From CAVQLX01 sp963811605 (lineage in GTDB: Bacteria; Desulfobacterota; Binatia; DP-6), in NCBI GenBank assembly GCA_963811605.1, contig CAWESA010000007.1, positions 62,001 through 126,000 of the forward strand: 64,000 nt of DNA, in the 5' to 3' direction. Positions 15,882 through 23,801 of the stretch are shown here, one piece after another. Positions within the stretch are counted from its first letter, which is position 1. Each line of letters begins with the position of its first letter. The notes beneath the pieces were generated by a model. The model was not told where the DNA came from. It was given only the letters and a program-made list of their open reading frames with translations, and did no database searches. Both the position numbers and the translations under genes were made by a program.

Positions 15882-18668
15882 ATGGACTACAAAGCGACGC
15901 TGAACCTGCCGCGCACCGACTTCCCGATGAAGGCCAACTTGCCGCAGCGGGAGCCCGCGATCCTGCGGCGCTGGGCCGAGATCGACCTCTATCGCCTGAT
16001 GCTGGCGCGGAACGCGGGACGGCCACGCTTCGTGCTGCACGACGGCCCGCCGTACGCGAACGGCCACATCCACCTCGGGCACACGCTCAACAAGGTCCTG
16101 AAGGACATCGTGGTCAAATCGCGCGCCATGGCCGGTTGGCTCTCGCCGTACGTCCCGGGCTGGGACTGCCACGGACTGCCGATCGAGATCCAGGTCGAGA
16201 AGCAGCTGGGACGCGCCAGGAAGGAGGCCATGGGGAAGGCCGAGGTGCGCGCCCGCTGCCGCGAGTACGCCGCCCGCTTCGTGGAGATCCAGCGCGCGGA
16301 GTTCGAGCGTCTCGGCGTCGTCGGAGACTGGGATGCGCCGTACCTGACGATGGACTTCTCCTACGAGGCGCGGGAGATCCGCATTCTCGGCCTGTGCATC
16401 GAGGCGGGGCTGCTCTACCGGCGCAAGCGGCCGGTGCAATGGTGCTGGTCGTGCGTCACGGCGCTGGCCGAGGCGGAGGTCGAGTACGCCGACGTCACCT
16501 CGCCGTCGGTCTACGTCGCCTATCCCTTTGCCGAGCCGCTGCCGGTGCCGCTCGCCGACCTCGGGAGCGTCGCCGCCGCCGCCTGGACCACGACGCCGTG
16601 GACGCTGCCCGCGAGCCTCGCGGTCGCCGTTAATCCCGACCACGAATACGTCGCCGTCGTCATCGGGGACCGCACGCTCGTCGTCGCGGCGGCGCTGGCG
16701 CCGGCGCTGGCCAAGGCGATGGGCGCCGGTGACGCCCCGCGCGAGCTCCGGCGGTTCCGTGGCCGCGAGATCGAGGGCGCTCGCGTGCGCCATCCATGGC
16801 TCGACCGCGTGGTGCCGGTGGTGCTCGCCGACTACGTGACGCTCGAGAGCGGCACCGGACTGGTCCACACGGCGCCCGGTCATGGCCACGACGACCATCT
16901 CACCGGCGTGCGTTACGGGCTCGACGTGCTGACGCCGGTCGACGACCGCGGCCGCTTCACCGACGCGGTGCCGGAGTGGCAGGGGCTGCGCGTCTTCGAC
17001 GCCGACCGCAAGATCGTCGAGCATCTCGATGCCGCCGGCTCCCTGCTTGCCGCGGGCGACTTCCGTCACAGCTATCCGCACTGCTGGCGGTGCAAGAACC
17101 CGATCGTCTACCGCGCCACCGAGCAGTGGTTCCTGCGCCTCGACGGACCGCCCGACGGCGGCGGAGAGGAGCCGAGCCTGCGCGAGAAGGCACTCGCCGA
17201 GATCGACCGCCTGCGCTGGGTGCCCGAGTGGGGCCGCGATCGCATCCACGGCATGGTCGCGACCCGTCCCGACTGGTGCCTGTCGCGGCAGCGCGACTGG
17301 GGGGTGCCGATCGTCGCCCTGTTCTGCGAGTCGTGTGGCGAGCCGCACGCGAGTCGCGCGCTGTGCGATCACGTGGCGAGCATCTTCGAGGACGAGGGCG
17401 CCGACGCCTGGTTCATCCGCTCCATCGCCGATCTCGTCCCCGCGGGGCTGCGCTGCGCGCGCTGCGGCGGGACGGAGTTCCGGCGCGAGACCGACATCCT
17501 CGACGTGTGGTTCGACTCGGGCGTCAGCTGGAGCGCCGTCGTGGAGCAGCGCGAGGAGCTGGGCGGCCGCGCCGATCTCTACCTCGAGGGGAGCGATCAG
17601 CATCGCGGATGGTTCCACAGCTCGCTGCTCACGGCCGTCGCGGTGGAGGGCCGGGCGCCCTACGACATCGTCCTCACCCATGGCTTCCTGCTCGACGGCT
17701 CGGGTCGGAAGATGTCGAAGTCGGACGGAACGGACATCCCGCCCGGTGACGTCATCAAGCGCCATGGCGCGGAGCTGCTGCGCCTGTGGGTGGCGGCGGA
17801 GGACTACCGGAGCGACGTTCCCGTGTCGGAGGAGATCTTCGGCCAGCTGGTCGACGCCTACCGGCGCCTGCGCAACACGGCGCGCTTCCTGCTGAGCAAC
17901 CTCTCCGACTTCGATCCGGCCGCCGCGTCGGTTCCGTACGCCGCGCTGCCGGAGCTGGAGCGGTGGGCGTTGCACCGGACCTACGCCCTGGCGGGGCGGA
18001 TCCGCGCCGCGTACGAGGCGTACGAGTTCCACGTCATCTATCACGCCCTCAACAACTTCTGCGCCGTCGACCTGAGCGCGCTCTACCTCGACGTCCGCAA
18101 GGACCGCCTGTACTGCGAGCGGGCGGGCAGCCCGGAGCGCCGCGCCACCCAGACGGTCCTGCACGCCATGCTCGACGTCCTGGTGCGGCTCATGGCGCCC
18201 GTTCTCTCGTTCACGGCCGATGAGATCTGGAGCTTCATGCCCGAGGTGGAGGAGCCGAGCGTCTTCCTGGCGGGCTTCGGCGAGCCCCCGGAGACGTGGA
18301 GCGACGAGGCGCTGGCGGCGACCTTCGATCGCCTGCTCGCGGTGCGCGGCGCCGTCACCAAGGCGCTCGAGGAGGCGCGGCAGTCGGGCGTGGTCAAGCA
18401 GGGTAGCGAGGCCCGCGTGGTCCTGGGTGCCTCCGGCGAGCTGCGCGAGGTGCTCGCGCCCCGCCTGGCCGACCTGCCGGCGCTGTTCGTCGTCGCGGAG
18501 GTGGCGCTGGGCGACGCTGGAGCCGAGAGCCCGCTCGTCCCGGGGCTGCGGGTCGGCATCGAGCGCGCGACGGGCGGCAAGTGCGAGCGCTGCTGGCGCA
18601 CGCTGCCGCTGGGAGGGAACGCGGACCACCCGGCGCTGTGCGCGCGCTGTGCGGCGGTCGTCGGATGA
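15882..18668 (+). CDS. ileS: Isoleucyl-tRNA synthetase
   Basis: A 928-aa class Ia synthetase that charges tRNA-Ile with isoleucine. The HIGH motif appears as GHIHLGH (61-67) after DGPPYANG, and KMSKS is at about 611-615. The editing domain includes TTTPWTLPASLAVAVNPD and the GTGLVHTAPGHGHDD segment. The C-terminal zinc finger has two CxxC pairs (CERC near 899, CARC near 923), as in bacterial-type IleRS. The start at 15882 fits the consensus DYKATLNLPRTDFPMK. The lspA start codon overlaps its stop codon (ATGA), the arrangement common in proteobacteria. Confidence 0.95.
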   Translation: MDYKATLNLPRTDFPMKANLPQREPAILRRWAEIDLYRLMLARNAGRPRFVLHDGPPYANGHIHLGHTLNKVLKDIVVKSRAMAGWLSPYVPGWDCHGLPIEIQVEKQLGRARKEAMGKAEVRARCREYAARFVEIQRAEFERLGVVGDWDAPYLTMDFSYEAREIRILGLCIEAGLLYRRKRPVQWCWSCVTALAEAEVEYADVTSPSVYVAYPFAEPLPVPLADLGSVAAAAWTTTPWTLPASLAVAVNPDHEYVAVVIGDRTLVVAAALAPALAKAMGAGDAPRELRRFRGREIEGARVRHPWLDRVVPVVLADYVTLESGTGLVHTAPGHGHDDHLTGVRYGLDVLTPVDDRGRFTDAVPEWQGLRVFDADRKIVEHLDAAGSLLAAGDFRHSYPHCWRCKNPIVYRATEQWFLRLDGPPDGGGEEPSLREKALAEIDRLRWVPEWGRDRIHGMVATRPDWCLSRQRDWGVPIVALFCESCGEPHASRALCDHVASIFEDEGADAWFIRSIADLVPAGLRCARCGGTEFRRETDILDVWFDSGVSWSAVVEQREELGGRADLYLEGSDQHRGWFHSSLLTAVAVEGRAPYDIVLTHGFLLDGSGRKMSKSDGTDIPPGDVIKRHGAELLRLWVAAEDYRSDVPVSEEIFGQLVDAYRRLRNTARFLLSNLSDFDPAAASVPYAALPELERWALHRTYALAGRIRAAYEAYEFHVIYHALNNFCAVDLSALYLDVRKDRLYCERAGSPERRATQTVLHAMLDVLVRLMAPVLSFTADEIWSFMPEVEEPSVFLAGFGEPPETWSDEALAATFDRLLAVRGAVTKALEEARQSGVVKQGSEARVVLGASGELREVLAPRLADLPALFVVAEVALGDAGAESPLVPGLRVGIERATGGKCERCWRTLPLGGNADHPALCARCAAVVG

Positions 18669-19168
18669 GGAACGATCCGCGGCTGCGACAGGCCGTGCTG
18701 GTGGCGATCCTGGTGCTGGTCGCCGACCAGGCGACCAAGGCGATCGTCGAGCGCACCATGACGCTCTACCAGACCATCCCGCTGCTCCCCGTCTTCTCGC
18801 TCACCTACGTGCGCAACACGGGCGCCGCGTTCGGCATGCTGTCCGGGGCGCCGGCGGGGTTGCGGCTGCCGCTCTTCCTGTTCGTGACGGTGGTTGCGGT
18901 GTGGGCGCTGGTCTCGTATCTGCGCGCCGCGCCGGCGCACCGGCGCGTGCTGGTGTGGGCCCTCGGCGGCATCCTGGGCGGCGCCGTCGGCAATTTCATC
19001 TGCCGCATCCGCTACGGCGAGGTGGTGGACTTCTTCCACCTGCACTGGGGCGAGTGGAGCTGGCCGATGTTCAACGTCGCCGACTCGGCGATCACCGTCG
19101 GGGTGGTGATCGTGCTCCTCGAGTCGCTACGGCGCGACGAGCCCGAGGCCGCTACGACGATGGGCTGA
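18665..19168 (+). CDS. lspA: Lipoprotein signal peptidase
   Basis: A 167-aa inner-membrane aspartic protease that removes signal peptides from prolipoproteins after lipid modification. Four hydrophobic helices are visible. The conserved DQATK is at residues 21-25, the NTGAAFG box at 51-57, and the two catalytic aspartates lie in GNFICRIRYGEVVDF (Asp122) and FNVADSAI (Asp140). It is translationally coupled to ileS. The final 17 bases overlap the converging mrp gene. Confidence 0.94.
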   Translation: MRNDPRLRQAVLVAILVLVADQATKAIVERTMTLYQTIPLLPVFSLTYVRNTGAAFGMLSGAPAGLRLPLFLFVTVVAVWALVSYLRAAPAHRRVLVWALGGILGGAVGNFICRIRYGEVVDFFHLHWGEWSWPMFNVADSAITVGVVIVLLESLRRDEPEAATTMG

Positions 19169-20255
19169 CGGTCGCCGCCGCGGTGCGGCGCTCGGCGTCC
19201 TTCAACCGCACCAGCACCCGTTCGGCGATCTCGTGGAAGGCCCGGCTCTGCGGGCTCGAGGGCGCCGCGGCCACGATCGGGAGGCCGCGGTCGCCGGCCT
19301 CGCACACCTCGCGAGCGAGCGGCACCTCGCCGAGGAACGGCACGTCGAGATCGCGCGCCATGGCCGCGCCGCCGCCGTGACCGAAGAGCTCGGCCCGTGC
19401 CCCGCATCCCGGACAGAGGTGATAGCTCATGTTCTCGATCACCCCGAGGACGGGCGCGCGCATCTGGCGGAACATCTCGATGCCGCGCCGGACGTCGGCC
19501 AGGGCGACGTCCTGCGGCGTGGTCACGATCACGCCGCCGGTGATGGGCACCTGCTGCGTCAGGGTGAGCTGCACGTCGCCCGTGCCGGGTGGCAGGTCCA
19601 TCAGCAGGATGTCGAGTTCACCCCAGTCGCAGTTGCGCAGGAACTCCACGATCAGCTTCGTCAGCATGGGGCCGCGCCAGATGATCGGCGTGCCCTCGCC
19701 GACGAACATCCCCATGGAGATCATCGAGATGCCGTGCCGCTCGACGGGCTGCAGGCGCTGGCCCTCACCGCTGCGCGCCTTGTCGGTGACGCCGAGCATG
19801 AGCGGAACGCTGGGTCCGTAGACGTCGGCGTCCATCAGGCCCACGCGCGACCCGATCGCCGCGAGAGCGAGAGCCAGGTTGGTCGCCACCGTCGATTTCC
19901 CGACCCCGCCCTTGCCACTGGCCACCGCCACGATGCTGCGCACGCCCGGGATGCCTTCCGGTCCTCGCCGCGCGGCGGCGGCGGGCGCCCGCTCGCGTGC
20001 GATGGTCACCGGCGCGCCGCCGACGGCGGGAGCGAGTACCGCCCGTACGGCGGCCTCGATCTGCTCGACCACGTCGTCCTGGGCGGTGCTCGGGGCGAGC
20101 GTCACCGTCACTCCGGCCGAGGACACCTCGATGTCCCGCACGAGGCCGAACGATACGATGTCGCGCGTGAAGCCCGGATAGGAGACGGTCTTCAGCCGCT
20201 CGAGGAGGTCGTTCGGGGTGGGAGGAGCGCCGGCCACGGGATACTCGCCTAGCAA
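19152..20255 (-). CDS. mrp: Mrp/ApbC/NBP35-family iron-sulfur cluster carrier ATPase
   Basis: A 367-aa P-loop NTPase that carries and transfers Fe-S clusters. A MIP18/DUF59 domain (residues about 14-85, SYPGFTRDIVSFG) precedes the ATPase domain, which begins with the deviant Walker A GKGGVGKST (114-122). MDADVYGPSVP, IIWRGPMLTKL and LPPGTGDVQLT follow in standard order. The cluster-binding CxxC lies in YHLCPGCG near residue 278. It ends inside the 3' end of lspA and diverges from the small HTH gene across 174 bp. Confidence 0.93.
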   Translation of the reverse strand: MLGEYPVAGAPPTPNDLLERLKTVSYPGFTRDIVSFGLVRDIEVSSAGVTVTLAPSTAQDDVVEQIEAAVRAVLAPAVGGAPVTIARERAPAAAARRGPEGIPGVRSIVAVASGKGGVGKSTVATNLALALAAIGSRVGLMDADVYGPSVPLMLGVTDKARSGEGQRLQPVERHGISMISMGMFVGEGTPIIWRGPMLTKLIVEFLRNCDWGELDILLMDLPPGTGDVQLTLTQQVPITGGVIVTTPQDVALADVRRGIEMFRQMRAPVLGVIENMSYHLCPGCGARAELFGHGGGAAMARDLDVPFLGEVPLAREVCEAGDRGLPIVAAAPSSPQSRAFHEIAERVLVRLKDAERRTAAATVSPSS

Positions 20256-20429
20256 TCGCGCCTATCCTGCCGCAAGGGTTGCCGAGACTCCGTGCATCGA
20301 TGCAGCAAAAGACCGGGTTGCCGTATCACGGTTACACGATCTGGCGACTTTGGAGCCTTTCCTAGGGCCGGATGTAAGGATTCTTCATGCATCTTGGCTG
20401 GCACGTCGGTTGCTCACAGATTGCTCCAG
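20256..20429. promoter_or_regulatory. Intergenic control region between mrp and the HTH gene, with a perfect palindrome
   Basis: This 174-bp region is less GC-rich than its surroundings. It contains a perfect 12-bp palindrome at 20293-20304 (TGCATCGATGCA). A weak plus-strand promoter (TTGGAG, 17 bases, TGTAAG) ends near 20379, upstream of the HTH start. The palindrome is a possible operator for the HTH protein, but there is only one copy and this is speculative. Confidence 0.3.
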
Positions 20430-20705
20430 ATGGACTTCGCTATGCAACTCAACACCCCCCCCTCCAACACCAGCGTTCCCAGCGGTCCTCCCGCCGACGC
20501 TGGCAAGCTCATTCGCGCCTGGCGTCACCGCGCGGGTCTCACTCAGGAAGGCCTGGCCCATTCCCTGAGCGTGACCTTCTCGACCGTCAGCCGCTGGGAG
20601 AATGGCCACGTCCTGCCGAGCCGGCTGGCGTGGCGTGCCCTCCAGCAGCTGGCTGCCGAGCGTGCCTGCCCCCTGGTGGAAACCCAGGACGCCGCTCAGG
20701 CCTGA
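20430..20705 (+). CDS. Small XRE-family helix-turn-helix protein
   Basis: A 91-aa protein whose C-terminal two thirds are one Cro/C1-type HTH domain: LIRAWRHRAGLTQEGLAH, then the recognition-helix segment VTFSTVSRWENGHVLPS. The first 25 residues are a Pro/Ser-rich tail. Start at ATG 20430, or ATG 20442 four codons later; neither has a strong ribosome site. It is monocistronic and followed by a strong hairpin. Binding site and targets are unknown; the palindrome upstream is the only candidate seen. Confidence 0.82.
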   Translation: MDFAMQLNTPPSNTSVPSGPPADAGKLIRAWRHRAGLTQEGLAHSLSVTFSTVSRWENGHVLPSRLAWRALQQLAAERACPLVETQDAAQA

Positions 20706-20733
20706 TCGGGCCACACATCCCTCAGTCCGAACG

Positions 20734-20763
20734 GAGCCCGTCCGGTCCGATCCGGACGGGCTC
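20734..20763 (+). terminator. Strong hairpin behind the HTH gene
   Basis: A perfect 11-bp inverted repeat, GAGCCCGTCCG at 20734-20744 and its complement at 20753-20763, with an 8-base loop. It lies 29 bp after the HTH stop codon. No T-run follows, so it is either a GC-type terminator or an mRNA-stabilising hairpin. Confidence 0.55.
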
Positions 20764-20830
20764 CCGACGGCACCCCCCGGCGTCGGTGCGCCTCCTGTAG
20801 CCGGCAGGATCCCTGTGGTAGATCGGGATC

Positions 20831-21553
20831 ATGGCGCGGCGGGGGCGGTCGTCCGATGATCTCGGCGTCTCGGCCTCCGCGCTGAACGCGCCGTTCCGGG
20901 ACCTGCGCAAGCGCTGGCGCCCGAAGCCGCCGGCTCCGCCCGCGCCTCCTCTGGCCGCCGTGGCGCCGCCGGTCGCCGATGACGGCGATCTGTTCGCCTC
21001 CGCGATGACCGACGTCGTCCCGCTGCCCGGTGGCCATGACCGGGTCGGCGGTCCTGCGCCTGCGGCCCTCCATCGCCCGCCGGTGAGCGAGGAAGCGGAG
21101 GCGCTTGCCGCCCTGTCCGACCTGGTGGCGGGGGTGGCGCACTTCGACATCACGGATACGCGGGAGCACGTCGAAGGGGTCGTCGTCGGCCTCGACCCGC
21201 GCGTGATCCGGCGGCTGCGGCGTGGCGACTTCTCCTGGCAGGCGCACGTCGATCTGCACGGTCTCACCGCGGCCGAGGCACGCGAGGCGGTCGACCGCTT
21301 CGTCGTGGACAGCTTCCGGGCCGGGCACCGCTGCGTCCTCATCGTCCACGGGCGCGGGCTGAACTCCAAGGACCACACGCCGGTTCTCAAGGAGCGGCTG
21401 AAGGGGTGGCTCGCGCACGGTCGCATCGCCAAGGCCGTCCTGGCGTTCGCCACCGCGCGCCCGTGCGACGGCGGCGGCGGGGCGCTCTACGTGCTCCTGC
21501 GCCGCGATCGCCGCACTCGGCCGATCAGCGTCACCGAGGGAGCGAAGCGCTAG
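20831..21553 (+). CDS. Smr-domain protein
   Basis: A 240-aa protein with a C-terminal Smr (MutS2 C-terminal-like) domain at about residues 136-230. The DLHGLT motif is at 141-146, HGRG at 173-176 and the VLAFATARPCDGGGGALYVLL strand-helix end follows. Such domains have nicking endonuclease or RNA-cleaving activity in several studied members. The N-terminal 130 residues are Pro/Ala-rich with little predicted structure. The CDP-alcohol phosphatidyltransferase gene follows after 12 bp. The cellular target is unknown. Confidence 0.87.
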   Translation: MARRGRSSDDLGVSASALNAPFRDLRKRWRPKPPAPPAPPLAAVAPPVADDGDLFASAMTDVVPLPGGHDRVGGPAPAALHRPPVSEEAEALAALSDLVAGVAHFDITDTREHVEGVVVGLDPRVIRRLRRGDFSWQAHVDLHGLTAAEAREAVDRFVVDSFRAGHRCVLIVHGRGLNSKDHTPVLKERLKGWLAHGRIAKAVLAFATARPCDGGGGALYVLLRRDRRTRPISVTEGAKR

Positions 21554-21565
21554 GACGCCGGCCGC

Positions 21566-22096
21566 ATGTCTCCGGCCGACGTGCTCAGCGGCCTGCGGCT
21601 CCTGCTCGCCGCGGCCATGCCGTGGTTGCTGCGGCGCGGCGGCGAGGCGCCCGCGCTGATCTGGATCGTGGCGGCCGTCTCCGACTACGTCGACGGGCCG
21701 ATCGCGCGCCGGAGCGGCGTGACCAGCCTCCGGGGCGCGGTGCTCGACAACGTGGCGGACATCGCCTTCGTGCTGGTCGGGCTCTGGACCGCCACCGTCC
21801 TCGGCCTGGTGTCCTGGCTCGTGCCGGCCTCGATCGCGCTTTCCGCGGGCAGCTACGCGGCCGCCTCGCTGCGCCGCGGGGCGGCGGGCTCGCAGCTGGC
21901 GCGTAGCCGCCTCGGCCACTGGGCGGGCGTGCTCAACTATGCCTGCCTAGGCCTCGTGACGGCCGCCGTGGCATGGCCGTCGACGGCGTGGTCCCCGGTG
22001 CTGGCGGCGGCGTCCGCGGTGACCGCTGCCACCAACGTGGCGGCGGTGGCGCTCCGGCTCGCCGCCGGCACGGGGACGACGAGCCGCGCCACCTAG
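21566..22096 (+). CDS. CDP-alcohol phosphatidyltransferase family protein
   Basis: A 176-aa membrane enzyme. The full family signature D-x2-DG-x2-AR-x8-G-x3-D-x3-D is visible in DYVDGPIARRSGVTSLRGAV and the following DNVAD, with Asp40, Asp43, Asp61 and Asp65 as metal ligands. It would transfer a phosphatidyl or similar group from CDP-diacylglycerol to an alcohol such as glycerol-phosphate or inositol. About six hydrophobic segments are seen. The exact acceptor cannot be read. It ends 4 bp before the converging diiron gene. Confidence 0.86.
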   Translation: MSPADVLSGLRLLLAAAMPWLLRRGGEAPALIWIVAAVSDYVDGPIARRSGVTSLRGAVLDNVADIAFVLVGLWTATVLGLVSWLVPASIALSAGSYAAASLRRGAAGSQLARSRLGHWAGVLNYACLGLVTAAVAWPSTAWSPVLAAASAVTAATNVAAVALRLAAGTGTTSRAT

Positions 22097-22100
22097 CGGC

Positions 22101-23102
22101 TCAGGCCGACGCTTCGAAGTCCTCGAACTGGAGGATGTCCAGCTCGGCGAAACGCTCGCGCAGCCACGGCGTGAGCAGGCCGAGCCGCTTCACGTTGGGC
22201 ACGATCTTCGCGAACAGCATCTTGCGAAACTCGACCATGGTCGGGGAGTGCAGGACGATCTCCTTCGTCTCCTCGACGGGCAGGCCCATGGTCTCCCAGA
22301 CCTCCTCGGCGAGCAGCCGGTCGCGCATCAGCCGGCTCCCCTCGAAGACGAACTCCTCGCGCTCGCGCAGCTCGTGCGCCGGCATGTCGCGGAAGTAGTC
22401 GTTGAGCGCGATCACGCCGAAGGCCACGTGGCGCGACTCGTCACGGATCACGTAGTGCAGCAGCTCGGTCAGGAGCGGTTCGCTGCACGTCTTGTGCATG
22501 TACCCGAACGCCGCCATCGCGAGGCCCTCGACCATGATCTGCATGCCGAGATATTTCATGTCCCAGCGCGAGTCGGTGAGAATCTGATCGAGGAGCGCCT
22601 TGAGATTCGGGTTGATGCGATACGGCCCGCCGAGCTTCTCGTTCAGGTAGCGCGAGAACACCTCGACGTGGCGCGCCTCGTCCATCACCTGCGTCGCGCC
22701 GTAGAACTTCGCCTCCATCCACGGGGTCGCGTCCACGATCTGCGCCGTCGCCAGGAGCGCGCCCTGCTCGCCGTGCATGAAGTTCGACAGCAGCCAGCGC
22801 AGCTGCTCGCCGCGCAGCATCTTCACCTCGGACGGCGTGAGCCTGTCCCACAGGTGCGTCCCGTAGATGGGAATCTGCATGTCGGGCAGGTTCTCGGCCT
22901 CGACGTCGACGCCGAGCTGCCACGGCAGCTGCTCGGTCGCGTTCCACTGGTCGCGCTTCGCCTTCTCGTACAGGTTGTGCAGCTCGCGCCGCACCATCTC
23001 GTAGTTCCACGCGTAGGCGGTGTTGAACGTCGTCGATAGCAGCTCGATCTGCCGCTCGTGTTCGTCGTGCGTCGGCTCGTGCTCGAGGGCGGCGGTCTGC
23101 AT
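22101..23102 (-). CDS. Ferritin-like diiron protein C (complete ligand set)
   Basis: A 333-aa four-helix diiron carboxylate protein. Candidate ligands are Glu112, Glu142 and His145 (DEARH 141-145), Glu192 and Glu222/His225 (DESRH 221-225), a full set. It shares a block around YEKAKRDQWNAT (45-56) and LPW with the two paralogues at 24809 and 25931. It probably activates oxygen to hydroxylate or oxidise an unknown substrate, like AurF or R2-type oxygenases; no exact function is known to me. A strong Shine-Dalgarno site (GGAGG) precedes ATG 23102, 19 bp after the TetR stop, so TetR and this gene are co-transcribed. Confidence 0.82.
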   Translation of the reverse strand: MQTAALEHEPTHDEHERQIELLSTTFNTAYAWNYEMVRRELHNLYEKAKRDQWNATEQLPWQLGVDVEAENLPDMQIPIYGTHLWDRLTPSEVKMLRGEQLRWLLSNFMHGEQGALLATAQIVDATPWMEAKFYGATQVMDEARHVEVFSRYLNEKLGGPYRINPNLKALLDQILTDSRWDMKYLGMQIMVEGLAMAAFGYMHKTCSEPLLTELLHYVIRDESRHVAFGVIALNDYFRDMPAHELREREEFVFEGSRLMRDRLLAEEVWETMGLPVEETKEIVLHSPTMVEFRKMLFAKIVPNVKRLGLLTPWLRERFAELDILQFEDFEASA

Positions 23103-23121
23103 GGAACGGTCCTCCTTCGGG

Positions 23122-23727
23122 TCAGCGAGGGCCGAGCCCTCGCAGGGTGAGCGTGACGATGGTCTCCTCGAGCTGCGCGACGGGCACGCTCTCGTGCTCG
23201 GTCCACCAGGCGAGGAGCTGGGTGGACATCCCGACCAGCGCCTGCGCGGCGATGGCGGGCTCGACGGCGCCGAACACGCCGCGTGCGATGCCGTCCCGGA
23301 TGGTGCGCTCGATGTCGGCCGCGAACAGCGCCTGTGCCCGCCGAACGACGTCGTGGCGCGAGCTGGTGGGACCGAAGACGAGCTTGAACAGCTCGCGGTT
23401 CTCCTGCGCGAATCGGCAGAAGGCGCGCGAGGCGACGCGGCTCTGCTCGACCGGGTGCTCCACGCCCGCCCGGGCCGCATCGACGGCCGCCTTCATGCGT
23501 GTCACCGCATCGTCGACCAGGGCGTCGTAGAGCGACTCCTTGGTCTCGAAGTGGAGGTAGAAGGTGCCGACGCCCACGTCGGCCGCCGCCGCGATGTCCG
23601 CGATCTTGGTCGCGTGCAGCCCTTTCTCGACCAGCACCTGCGTGGCCGCGGCCAGGAGATCCTCGCGCGTCCGCTGCTTCCGGCGCTCGAACCGGTTGGC
23701 GGTGACTGCGAGTGAGGTACTCTTCAT
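23122..23727 (-). CDS. TetR-family transcriptional repressor
   Basis: A 201-aa TetR protein. The N-terminal HTH runs over about residues 18-64: REDLLAAATQVLVEKG, then IADIAAAADVGVGTFYLHF. The C-terminal ligand-binding half contains AFCRFAQENRELFKLVFGP and an aromatic pocket (QLLAWWTEHES). It is the first gene of an operon with diiron protein C. A perfect palindrome, ACTGAAT-N4-ATTCAGT, begins 2 bp upstream of its start codon and overlaps the promoter, so autoregulation is likely. The operator half-site resembles those of fatty-acid-responsive TetR regulators such as Bacillus FadR, so an acyl-type ligand is a reasonable guess. Confidence 0.92.
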   Translation of the reverse strand: MKSTSLAVTANRFERRKQRTREDLLAAATQVLVEKGLHATKIADIAAAADVGVGTFYLHFETKESLYDALVDDAVTRMKAAVDAARAGVEHPVEQSRVASRAFCRFAQENRELFKLVFGPTSSRHDVVRRAQALFAADIERTIRDGIARGVFGAVEPAIAAQALVGMSTQLLAWWTEHESVPVAQLEETIVTLTLRGLGPR

Positions 23728-23728
23728 G

Positions 23729-23746
23729 ACTGAATCTTCATTCAGT
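23729..23746 (-). promoter_or_regulatory. Perfect palindromic operator of the TetR gene
   Basis: Two 7-bp arms, ACTGAAT (23729-23735) and ATTCAGT (23740-23746), are separated by four bases. The site begins two bases upstream of the TetR start codon and touches the -10 box, so a bound repressor would block transcription start. It is distinctly AT-rich against its surroundings. Confidence 0.65.
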
Positions 23747-23772
23747 TATCCATGGCCCTCTTCATCTGTCAA
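23745..23772 (-). promoter_or_regulatory. Sigma-70-type promoter of the TetR/diiron C operon
   Basis: On the minus strand a perfect -35 box TTGACA (23767-23772) is followed after 16 bases by GATAAC (23745-23750), four of six -10 matches. The transcript would start near 23738, within the palindrome, leaving a leader of about 10 nt before the TetR ATG. Confidence 0.6.
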
Positions 23773-23801
23773 GCCCTGAGCCGTGCCGGGGGGACGCCGG
23801 G

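Noticed and set aside
22101..23102. Naming the diiron proteins AurF or a specific oxygenase
   Set aside because: Only the ligand pattern and a shared QWNAT block support kinship with ferritin-like oxygenases. No substrate-defining motif was recognised.
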